Assembly (NCBI GenBank): GCA_000995965.1
Contig: LBYD01000003.1
Location: 1-64,000 of the forward strand
Source of the DNA: Candidatus Moranbacteria bacterium GW2011_GWC2_40_12
GTDB lineage: Bacteria > Patescibacteria > Paceibacteria > Moranbacterales > UBA11712
DNA: 64,000 bases
Direction: 5' to 3'
The translations under genes were made by a program, and so were the position numbers. The notes beneath the pieces were generated by a model, which had not been told where the DNA came from, ran no database searches, and worked only from the letters and a program-made list of their open reading frames with translations. Numbering within the stretch: the first letter of the stretch is position 1; every line of letters starts with the position of its first letter. Below are positions 39,200 through 45,472 of the stretch, one piece after another.

Positions 39200-40816
39200 A
39201 TGAGCACCACCCTTTACCGAAAATACCGCCCGGCGACTTTTTCTGAAGTTATCGGGCAAAAGCACGTTGTGCAAACTTTGAAAAATTCCATAAAATCCGG
39301 CCGCATCGGGCAGGCTTATCTTTTTGCGGGCCCGCGGGGAACCGGAAAGACTTCGATTGCCCGAATTTTCGCAAAAACCATCAACTGCGCCGCTGACTTG
39401 GAAACTAAGTTTCCAAGTGGCGAACCCTGTCTCAAATGCATCCCATGCAAAAATATTCTTGACGGACGCGCGCTGGACATCATCGAAATTGACGCCGCTT
39501 CCCACACGGGAGTGGATAATATTCGGGAACTCAAAGAAACGGTTCAGCTCCCGCCATCCGCGCTGAAATACAAAGTATACATCATTGATGAAGTCCACAT
39601 GCTCTCCGGTGGAGCATTCAATGCGCTTTTGAAAACTTTGGAAGAACCGCCGGCACACGTTATTTTCATTTTGGCGACGACCGAAGTCCACAAAATTCCG
39701 GAAACAATTCTTTCCCGCGTCCAACGGTTTAATTTCACCCGGCTCACCGTTGAAGAAATAACCAGCCGGCTCGAGGATCTGGCAAAACTCGAAAAAGTCA
39801 AAGTGGACCGCGAAGCACTCGAAATCATCGCCACGAGCTCCGAAGGCGGAATGCGGAACGCCGAAAGCCTTCTCGGACAAATCATCGCTCTCGAAGACAA
39901 AAAAATCACCACCAAAGAAGTGGAGTTTCTTCTCGGGACAATTTCCGAGAAAGAACTGTCTGATTTTGTCGGCGCGATCATTGAAAAAAACATTCCTGAA
40001 TCTTTTTCAAAAATCAGTAAATTGCGGGAATCAGGAATCGATTTCAAAAATTTCGGAAAGTCACTCTTAAACTATCTTCGCCAAATGCTTGTTCTCAAAA
40101 TAAACCCGGAACTTGGAAAAAAATTGTCCTATGAACTGACAAAAGAGAGACTCAAACAGATAAATGACCAGATCAATAATATTGAACTTTCCGAAATTTT
40201 GGATCTGATAAACACGCTTCAGGAAAATACTGAAAAATTCCGCAACAGTCCCATTCCCCAGTTATTCTTGGAAGTAAGCCTCGCGAAAACGGTTTGCAGA
40301 CGTCCAGCGCCTGCAAATACGGCTGCAACACCTGCTAGCTCCAAAAATGAAACTGCTTTGGCCGCGCTTTTGCAAGTTGAGCTTTCAGCCAAGAAAAAAG
40401 AAATTGCTTCAAAAAATGACAAGCCGGAAGAGACAGATGCGAAATTCAGAAATAAGAACGTCAATAATCCCGATGAAGACTTCGGCCTCATTCTTTCCCG
40501 TTGGCTGGATATCATCGAATCTCTGAAAATTTACAATCATTCCCTCTCTTCAGTGCTTAAAATGTCCCAACCGATGCTGATTGACGGAAAATATCTGATT
40601 CTCCGGACAAAATATTCTTTCTACAATGACAAAATCTCCGAAACCCAGAACCGGTTGACAATTGAAAAAGCGATTGATAAGATAACCGGCGTTGTTTTGC
40701 GGCTAAAAGCCATCACGGAAAAAGATTTTTCTTCGCAGTTTCCGGATTTCAAGGAGAAGAAAAGTTTGATCCAAGAAGCGGTCGACATATTCGGCGGCAA
40801 GATAGTAAAGGAATAG
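39200..40816 (+). CDS. dnaX: DNA polymerase III gamma/tau subunit
   Basis: The clamp-loader ATPase. The 538-aa protein starts MSTTLYRKYRPATFSEVIGQ, and has Walker A FAGPRGTGKTSIARI, the zinc cysteines (C63 in NCAA, then CLKC and C in IPCKN), DEVHMLS, LLKTLEEPP and sensor 1 LATTEVHKIPETILSRVQRF. The C-terminal 180 residues are a variable tau-like region. Residues 66-73 (DLETKFPSG) within the zinc module are encoded by a perfect palindrome also present in uvrB and the 16788 gene; most DnaX proteins have only a few residues here. Confidence 0.95.
   Translation: MSTTLYRKYRPATFSEVIGQKHVVQTLKNSIKSGRIGQAYLFAGPRGTGKTSIARIFAKTINCAADLETKFPSGEPCLKCIPCKNILDGRALDIIEIDAASHTGVDNIRELKETVQLPPSALKYKVYIIDEVHMLSGGAFNALLKTLEEPPAHVIFILATTEVHKIPETILSRVQRFNFTRLTVEEITSRLEDLAKLEKVKVDREALEIIATSSEGGMRNAESLLGQIIALEDKKITTKEVEFLLGTISEKELSDFVGAIIEKNIPESFSKISKLRESGIDFKNFGKSLLNYLRQMLVLKINPELGKKLSYELTKERLKQINDQINNIELSEILDLINTLQENTEKFRNSPIPQLFLEVSLAKTVCRRPAPANTAATPASSKNETALAALLQVELSAKKKEIASKNDKPEETDAKFRNKNVNNPDEDFGLILSRWLDIIESLKIYNHSLSSVLKMSQPMLIDGKYLILRTKYSFYNDKISETQNRLTIEKAIDKITGVVLRLKAITEKDFSSQFPDFKEKKSLIQEAVDIFGGKIVKE
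39395..39418 (+). repeat. in-frame palindromic element encoding DLETKFPS in dnaX
   Basis: ACTTGGAAAC-TAA-GTTTCCAAGT, preceded by G, identical over 24 nt to the element at 17136-17160 and in the same reading frame relative to the palindrome. Confidence 0.88.
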
Positions 40817-40820
40817 ACAC

Positions 40821-40930
40821 TGGAGCGTAATCCCGATTGCATCGGGATAAGGCATCCCGATTTTATCGGGACATTCGTGGGTTCGTCAGGTCATTCGACC
40901 TGACGCCCGGTCGGATGACCGGGCGAATCC
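40821..40930 (+). repeat. tRNA-Gln-like relic invaded by hairpins
   Basis: Segments match the intact tRNA-Gln at 41228: TGGAGCGT (acceptor), TAAGGCA (end of D-arm), CATTCGTGGGTTCG (variable and T-arm) and GAATCC. Between them sit TCCCGAT-TGC-ATCGGGA (40831-40847) in the D-arm, TCCCGAT-TTT-ATCGGGA (40855-40871) in place of the anticodon arm, and a 39-nt double hairpin (40886-40924) in the T-loop. Confidence 0.75.
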
Positions 40931-40945
40931 AAAAATACAATTAAT

Positions 40946-41213
40946 ATGCACTATATATATTCTGTTTCTTTTAAACAGGGATTTATACAAAGGGCGAACT
41001 GATGACCTTAGAAGACGCATCGAGGAACATAGACGAGGCAAAGTTAAATCAACGAGAAATTATTTACCAGTCAAGCTTATTCACTATGAAGCCTATCTCG
41101 ATAGGAAGGACGCCGAAAGAAGAGAAACATTTCTAAAAACAACGGAAGGAAGAAGGTTGTTAAAGCAACAGTTAAAAGAATCATTAATAAAATTGAACAT
41201 CATTAAAAACTAG
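40946..41213 (+). pseudogene. GIY-YIG nuclease-domain gene with frameshift
   Basis: From 40980 to the TAG at 41211 the frame encodes DLYKGRTDDLRRRIEEHRRG, then LIHYEAYLDRKDAERRETFLK and a basic end: the second part of the GIY-YIG domain of small UPF0213-type proteins. The expected start MHYIY lies at 40946, but in another frame; reading is restored by two more nucleotides in the TATATATAT tract (about 40952-40961), giving MHYIY-ILFLLNRDLYKG. So the gene is broken by a dinucleotide slip, is phase-variable, or the tract was misread. Total length would be about 89 aa. Confidence 0.75.
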
Positions 41214-41227
41214 TTTTTTCGTAAAGC

Positions 41228-41299
41228 TGGGGCGTCGCCAAGTGGTAAGGCAGGGGCCTTTGAAGCCCCCATTCGTGGGTTCGAATCCTACCGCCCCAG
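41228..41299 (+). tRNA. tRNA-Gln(TTG)
   Basis: Acceptor TGGGGCG/CGCCCCA, D-arm GCCAAGTGGTAAGGC, anticodon arm GGGGC-CTTTGAA-GCCCC (anticodon TTG), T-arm GTGGG-TTCGAAT-CCTAC, discriminator G: typical of Gln. Confidence 0.95.
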
Positions 41300-41317
41300 C
41301 TTTGCGCGAAATGACTT

Positions 41318-41376
41318 CTGGGACAGTCCCGATGAAATCGGGATTTATCGGGGTTCGAATCCCTGTCCCGCAGCCA
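41318..41376 (+). repeat. tRNA-like relic with hairpin insert
   Basis: GGGACAG (41320-41326) pairs with CTGTCCC at the other end, and GGGGTTCGAATCCCTGTCCC is a T-arm plus acceptor 3' strand. The middle of the tRNA is replaced by TCCCGAT-GAA-ATCGGGA (41327-41343), the same hairpin type as in the relic at 40821. Confidence 0.7.
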
Positions 41377-41380
41377 AATA

Positions 41381-41409
41381 TTGACAAAAACCCTTCCATT
41401 CGCTAGGAT
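41381..41409 (+). promoter_or_regulatory. promoter of the 41450 gene
   Basis: TTGACA (41381-41386), 17-nt spacer, TAGGAT (41404-41409). Confidence 0.75.
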
Positions 41410-41449
41410 TCTCCTAGCTTTTTATTTTATAGACAGGAGGTTTGGGAGG

Positions 41450-41632
41450 ATGAGCGCACAAAAAAAAGGATATCTGATTAGTGGAGAAAAGACGGAACAA
41501 GCCAAGCAGGAAATTGCCGCAATCCTACAGAATCTCAAAAACGACACTGGCCTGGCCGTCGAAGCCATCACTGTGAAACATCGCGAGGGCAAAGTGGACC
41601 GCATCCACTTCCAACCCCTCGGCGCCGCTTAG
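41450..41632 (+). CDS. small orphan protein (60 aa)
   Basis: Unrecognised. The start at 41450 follows AGGAGGTTTGGGAGG. The protein reads as beta-alpha-beta-like: KKGYLISGEK, a helix (TEQAKQEIAAILQNLKN), then AVEAITVKHREGKVDRIHFQPLG. There is no Cys, signal peptide or membrane segment. Its own promoter and a perfect hairpin terminator make it a single-gene unit; it may be small, abundant and regulatory, but nothing shows its target. Confidence 0.62.
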   Translation: MSAQKKGYLISGEKTEQAKQEIAAILQNLKNDTGLAVEAITVKHREGKVDRIHFQPLGAA

Positions 41633-41658
41633 CCTGCGCCCCTGCCACTATCATTTCC

Positions 41659-41692
41659 CCACCGGCTTGCAGCTAGCCGGTGGCTTTTTTTA
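41659..41692 (+). terminator. terminator of the 41450 gene
   Basis: CCACCGGCT / AGCCGGTGG stem with a short loop and a run of seven T. Confidence 0.9.
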
Positions 41693-41773
41693 TCCAAAAT
41701 AAAAAGTGGTCAATTGCATCCACGTGGACAAATTTGACTACCTCGAAAAAATGGCTAAAAAAATATTTAAAAA

Positions 41774-41807
41774 ACACCCCTCGGCGGTTTTCCGCTTTGG
41801 GGTGCTC
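41774..41807 (-). terminator. terminator downstream of the cytidine deaminase gene
   Basis: On the minus strand CACCCC..AGCGG / CCGCC..GGGGTG followed by TTTTTT. It starts right after the stop codon at 41806, not after the in-frame UGA at 41947. Confidence 0.88.
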
Positions 41808-41949
41808 ATTTTTCGCAGGAATTGTGCTTGGCTAAAATTTCTGCGAAAGTGTGAATTTGATGGATGTCTCCATCGAGATGCAGCGTCAGAAATTCTGTAT
41901 CTGGCCTGACCTCGGGCATGGCCGAAAGAAATGTTCGGCAATTGCCTCA
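41806..41949 (-). other. coding continuation of the cytidine deaminase after the in-frame UGA
   Basis: Beyond the UGA (41947-41949) the same frame continues for 46 codons: GNCRTFLSAMPEVRPDTEFL, then LTLHLDGDIHQIHTF and AEILAKHNSCEK, ending in TGA at 41806. GNCR completes the PCxxCR zinc motif. The gene terminator follows directly. Confidence 0.75.
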
Positions 41950-42378
41950 GGGAAGCAGGGTTGGGTGCAGAAGACCGCTCTTGTGATCCTCTTGCGGCTG
42001 GCCGACAATCACAACGCCGACAATCAATTCATACCCGGCATGACGCGCAGCTTGAGCAGCAACGGTTTCAGCGCACAAATTTGGCCCATCAGCCACCGGT
42101 TTCATATTCGATCCCCTGAATATCTTATAAAAATCTTCGATATAATAGGGCTGCGAATTGAAAGCATAAAGCGCGCATCCTACGCAAAAATTCCTGTAGG
42201 ACATAGCGCAAGTAGCCGCCATTCTTCTGGCCTCATCGATCAGATACTCGGCAATTTGCCAAAATGCGGGAAGATGAAGATTCTGCATTTCAAAAGCTTT
42301 CTCTTCTTCAGATAATTCCCTCCAGCGTCTGCGCCGCTCAATGAGTTTTTTATAAGCTTCGACATCCGGTCCGTACAT
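41947..42378 (-). CDS. cytidine/blasticidin deaminase-like protein ended by an in-frame UGA
   Basis: A zinc deaminase of the CDA family. A helical N-terminus of about 55 residues precedes the core: SYRNFCVGCALYAF (60-73), LCAETVAAQAARHAG with the Cys102-Ala-Glu104 zinc and proton-shuttle motif, and VGVVIVGQ. The second zinc motif should be PCxxC; here Pro143 is followed by UGA (codon 144), then GNCR in frame. Without readthrough the protein loses two zinc ligands and would be inactive. The start follows AAAGGAGGTGAGGAGGGAAG, a very strong ribosome site. See the continuation at 41806-41949. It is a selenoprotein-like case, a readthrough gene or a recent pseudogene. Confidence 0.78.
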   Translation of the reverse strand: MYGPDVEAYKKLIERRRRWRELSEEEKAFEMQNLHLPAFWQIAEYLIDEARRMAATCAMSYRNFCVGCALYAFNSQPYYIEDFYKIFRGSNMKPVADGPNLCAETVAAQAARHAGYELIVGVVIVGQPQEDHKSGLLHPTLLP

Positions 42379-42540
42379 CTTCCCTCCTCACCTCCTTTTT
42401 TTGTTGATTTTTCGGACTTCGCAATTTATAATACGTCGCCGGATTTGTCAATAGGCGTAAAAAAACCGAAAATAAATCTTTGGAAAAATAATTAATCCGG
42501 TCAATCCGATTTAAGGACTATCCTTGACTATAATCATAAA

Positions 42541-42570
42541 AAGAATTACGTAGCTAGTTACGTAATTCTT
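42541..42570. repeat. CTAG-centred palindrome after the transglutaminase gene
   Basis: AAGAATTACGTA-G-CTAG-T-TACGTAATTCTT: 12-bp arms, 26 nt after the stop of the 42596 gene. A likely transcription end signal on the minus strand or a member of the CTAG palindrome set. Confidence 0.65.
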
Positions 42571-42595
42571 GAATACTTGAAAATAGTTGCCAGCC

Positions 42596-43438
42596 TTACA
42601 GCCCGTATTTCTTGATCAGTTTTTTGTAAGCCTTGGCCTGTTTTTTTGTGTAGGTCCCGTCTTCAATGCTGTTCATTATTTCCCAATATTTCCGCGAATC
42701 TTTCCAGTCGCTTTTCGCTTTCAAGGTTTTTCCATCGGAAAGGACCGTGATAAGATAAGGATCTTCGTCTTTTTGAGAGCCCTCGAAAGTAATCATCTTC
42801 CTGTAGTTCGGCTGAATGATGCAATAACCGGTGTCGCGAAAATCGTATTCCGGGGCGCATTTCACTCCAGCGACTTCGTGATTCGGCGAAAGAAAAACAA
42901 TTTTCGCCGTGCCATATCCGAGCTCTTTCAAAAGGTAAACAATCAAGGACGATTTTTCGCTGCAGATTCCTGAATTTTCAAAAAGCGTTTCGTATGGATA
43001 GCGGGATCCGTGTCCCCGTCCGCTGTCGATGATCTCCGTGCCGGTTGATTTGTTGTAATCATAATCGATATTTTGGACAAGACTTGCAGCCGCCCGCACC
43101 CGGTCGCCGGATTTTTTGATTTTCTTGTTGAGCCATCGCACCAGCGGCGCCAAAGCCTCCCTCTGATCGGAACGCCCCAATAAGCGGTCATTGTAGCAAT
43201 CGGCCAGAGTCGGATATCCCTGGCAGTTGTAATCGGGAAGTGCGAAAATTGTCTGATAGACCGAAGAATCAGTCGGCACTTTATAATTTTTCTTTTTCCC
43301 GTTGACCACCGCTTTCACCTGCTGCTTGCCGTCAAAGGCGGCGCCGGCAGGAAGAGCAAACGATAAAACAAGACCAATCGCGACAATTTTTGTTTTGAGC
43401 CTGCCCGAAATGCTTTGATTGCTTTCTTTTCTTGGCAT
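42596..43438 (-). CDS. secreted transglutaminase-like cysteine protease family protein
   Basis: The start at 43438 gives a signal peptide (KTKIVAIGLVLSFALPAGAA); the longer frame to 43525 begins inside the promoter. The mature part has a transglutaminase-like core: GICSEKSSLIVYLLKELG with the catalytic Cys, LSPNHEVAGV with His and EYDFRDTGYCIIQP with Asp, plus an upstream LVQNIDYDYNKSTG segment. Such domains act as peptidases or cross-linkers at the cell surface. The C-terminal 40 residues are Lys-rich. Substrate unknown. Confidence 0.8.
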   Translation of the reverse strand: MPRKESNQSISGRLKTKIVAIGLVLSFALPAGAAFDGKQQVKAVVNGKKKNYKVPTDSSVYQTIFALPDYNCQGYPTLADCYNDRLLGRSDQREALAPLVRWLNKKIKKSGDRVRAAASLVQNIDYDYNKSTGTEIIDSGRGHGSRYPYETLFENSGICSEKSSLIVYLLKELGYGTAKIVFLSPNHEVAGVKCAPEYDFRDTGYCIIQPNYRKMITFEGSQKDEDPYLITVLSDGKTLKAKSDWKDSRKYWEIMNSIEDGTYTKKQAKAYKKLIKKYGL

Positions 43439-43526
43439 ATCTTTGTTTTTTTGATTTATTTTTTTGTGCCCGGATATTTTCCCGCATTTCAAAGCAGGCG
43501 GGCATATTTTTATTTTAGTTTTCATT

Positions 43527-43548
43527 ATTATACCATGAATGGTATAAT
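43527..43548. promoter_or_regulatory. palindromic divergent promoter (two TATAAT hexamers)
   Basis: ATTATACCAT-GA-ATGGTATAAT is a perfect dyad carrying TATAAT on each strand, so one -10 serves the transglutaminase gene leftward and the other the 43579 gene rightward. -35 boxes are not obvious. Confidence 0.65.
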
Positions 43549-43578
43549 TCAGCCACTAAGAGGAACCTGAGAAAAATA

Positions 43579-43842
43579 GTGAAAAGAAATAATTCGTCCG
43601 GCTATATCCTTGTTGTTCTTCTGGTGACAGTTCTTCTTGTCGCTGTTTTTTCTGTTTATCTTATGAATAAGCTCTATTTCAAACAGTCCGATCGGTTGGA
43701 AGAAAACGGCCTTCCCCAAAGCGATATCAACCAGCCTGCCAACGTTCCCAACGCCCAAAACCAGGTTGATGCTGTCAGAAGACAAATGAATGAAATTCAG
43801 AAAGATCAAAGCAAGAAATTGAACGACTCAATGCTTAAATAA
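43579..43842 (+). CDS. small single-pass membrane protein (87 aa)
   Basis: Unrecognised. It starts with GTG at 43579, preceded by AAGAGGAACCTGAG. One membrane helix (YILVVLLVTVLLVAVFSVYLM) follows a short basic N-terminus, and the remaining 55 residues are polar and probably a coiled coil (QVDAVRRQMNEIQKDQSKK). It precedes the anchored PsbP-like protein gene by 13 nt, so the two are likely co-expressed. Confidence 0.68.
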   Translation: MKRNNSSGYILVVLLVTVLLVAVFSVYLMNKLYFKQSDRLEENGLPQSDINQPANVPNAQNQVDAVRRQMNEIQKDQSKKLNDSMLK

Positions 43843-43855
43843 TAACCAAAACAAA

Positions 43856-45076
43856 ATGAGGGAAGAAAAAAAAGAGAAAACGAACGAGCCGGAGAAAAGT
43901 GAAGCGACGACAATCACTTTCACTGTGATAACAACACTTCTGGCCGTCGCTTTTATCGGCGGGCTGATTTTCGTCGGAAAAATATACAACGACCGAAAAA
44001 AAGAATTGCAATCTCTCAAGCGTCAGATGGAAAATTTTCAAAAAAGCTCCGGCACTTCAAGCGGCGAAACGACCGTCACGGGCGAAATCGGCGATATCGA
44101 AAACTCGCTGGAACAAACAGCGCCCATCGAGAATTATGCCGGCTGGAAAACATACACTAACGGCGAAATCGGATACACATTGAAATACCCCGTCGATTGG
44201 GCGGTGCAAGAAACAGACGAGTTTAGCCCGCTTTATGGCGAGACAGTAAAATATATTGCTATTTATGCACCGGAAAACAAATATTTTCTCCATTGGGGAC
44301 TCAAGGAAAAGGGCGCCGGCTATTATATTTCTGACCGGACCGGAATGGGGGCGGGTGAGGAAAGAAAATCGGGAAAAATCAAAATTCTCGGAACAGAATT
44401 TGACATCACCAACTATATTTTCCAGGGAAAAGCCAAAGAAATTTTTTATCCGACGGCCGGACGCTCCCTGACCGGAGACGGAAAATATGAATTCACTGCC
44501 GCTTTGAGCGGCGGCTCCGGATCCAACTGGGACAATATCGACCTCTCAAGCGCTCCGGAAAAAGCGCTCGCTGAAAAAATTCTGAAATCAGTCGCACTCG
44601 CCGGGAAAACAACTTCTCCGGCCGATTGCGAGCAGAATTTCACGAATGAGGAAAATCTCAACAAGACCGGCTGGAAGACTTTTTCCAATGAAAAATACGG
44701 ATATTATTTCGAGCATCCGAAAAGTTTGACGGTCGGCGAAAAACAAGATGATTACACCGGCCTGGGAAGCGGAGCCGATCAGCAATCCTTTGAATGGCGC
44801 TCCGGATCGATGACAGGGACGGATTATTATGGCTATAAGGAAGACCGCCAAATAAATAGGAAAGTCGGCTGCGCGAATGCTAAAATAACTTATCTTTCCG
44901 GAGATCCGACAGCCGATCCGCCCGGCGACGTTCAAGACCGGCTCATCCTGGTCCAATTTGAAAAAAGCGGGATTCCGCATGTTATTTTGTTCAGCTATCA
45001 ATATGTCGGCGCCTCAATCTCCGGTGATGTTGCGGAAATGTTCGAATTGATGCTGAAAACAGTGGCGTTTAGATAA
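43856..45076 (+). CDS. membrane-anchored surface protein with two PsbP-like repeats
   Basis: A 406-aa protein with a charged N-terminus, one membrane helix (ITFTVITTLLAVAFIGGLIFV), a short coiled coil (KKELQSLKRQMENFQK), a Ser/Thr linker and an extracellular part. Two homologous units begin GWKTYTNGEIGYTLKYPVDW (about residue 97) and GWKTFSNEKYGYYFEHPKSL (about residue 272), the pattern of PsbP/PsbP-like domains in many bacterial surface proteins. The role is unknown; binding of a small ligand or wall component is possible. It is co-oriented with the small membrane genes on either side. Confidence 0.75.
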   Translation: MREEKKEKTNEPEKSEATTITFTVITTLLAVAFIGGLIFVGKIYNDRKKELQSLKRQMENFQKSSGTSSGETTVTGEIGDIENSLEQTAPIENYAGWKTYTNGEIGYTLKYPVDWAVQETDEFSPLYGETVKYIAIYAPENKYFLHWGLKEKGAGYYISDRTGMGAGEERKSGKIKILGTEFDITNYIFQGKAKEIFYPTAGRSLTGDGKYEFTAALSGGSGSNWDNIDLSSAPEKALAEKILKSVALAGKTTSPADCEQNFTNEENLNKTGWKTFSNEKYGYYFEHPKSLTVGEKQDDYTGLGSGADQQSFEWRSGSMTGTDYYGYKEDRQINRKVGCANAKITYLSGDPTADPPGDVQDRLILVQFEKSGIPHVILFSYQYVGASISGDVAEMFELMLKTVAFR

Positions 45077-45082
45077 ATAAAC

Positions 45083-45107
45083 CACTCCCAAGGCTTGGCT
45101 TTGGGAG
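45083..45107 (+). repeat. hairpin between the 43856 and 45117 genes
   Basis: ACTCCCAA / TTGGGAGT arms around GGCTTGGCT. The inner sequence resembles part of the 38443-38479 element. Confidence 0.55.
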
Positions 45108-45116
45108 TAAATAATT

Positions 45117-45344
45117 ATGGAACAAGAATTATTGGAAAATCAGCCCAAAGAAGATTCTCCTCAAACCAAATTGGATGCCATGGACAAAAAGATTGATGAG
45201 ATCCACAAGCTGGCGAACAAAACATACAAACTTTTTCTCTGGACAATGATCGCGACTGCGGTAATGTTCATTTTGCCGCTTATTGCTCTAGCTTTTGTCA
45301 TCCCCTTCTTTATGCGAACAATGACATCCGGTTTGGGAATATGA
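45117..45344 (+). CDS. small membrane protein (75 aa)
   Basis: Unrecognised. A polar N-terminal half with a heptad pattern (TKLDAMDKKIDEIHKLANKTYKLF) is followed by one membrane stretch (WTMIATAVMFILPLIALAFVIPFFM) and a short end. The arrangement, a coiled coil joined to a hydrophobic hairpin, is common in small CPR membrane proteins. Start at 45117 lies 8 nt after a hairpin; no strong ribosome site is visible. Confidence 0.65.
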   Translation: MEQELLENQPKEDSPQTKLDAMDKKIDEIHKLANKTYKLFLWTMIATAVMFILPLIALAFVIPFFMRTMTSGLGI

Positions 45345-45364
45345 TCAAAAAATACTCGCCGAAA

Positions 45365-45440
45365 AAATATCTCAGCATACTAATATACTTATGCTGAGAT
45401 ATTTCAGAAAAAAAGTTTCCGTTCGAATGGAAACTTTTTT
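45365..45440. terminator. double hairpin terminator between converging genes
   Basis: First stem AAATATCTCAGCATA / TATGCTGAGATATTT (45365-45404). Second stem AAAAAAGTTTCC / GGAAACTTTTTT (45409-45432), with A- and T-runs on both sides, so it can end transcription from the 45117 gene and from guaB. Confidence 0.85.
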
Positions 45441-45472
45441 ATACGCAAGATACTAGCACCAGCCACAAAATA

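Noticed and set aside
41905..41946. Canonical bacterial SECIS element after the UGA
   Set aside because: A small stem exists, but the loop starts with C and lies slightly too near the UGA; it does not meet the usual consensus, so no SECIS is claimed.
41947..41949. Genome-wide recoding of UGA (as in Gracilibacteria/SR1)
   Set aside because: TGA is used as an ordinary stop by several well-bounded genes (for example the LD-carboxypeptidase and DUF763 genes), and glycine at this place would not rebuild the zinc site.
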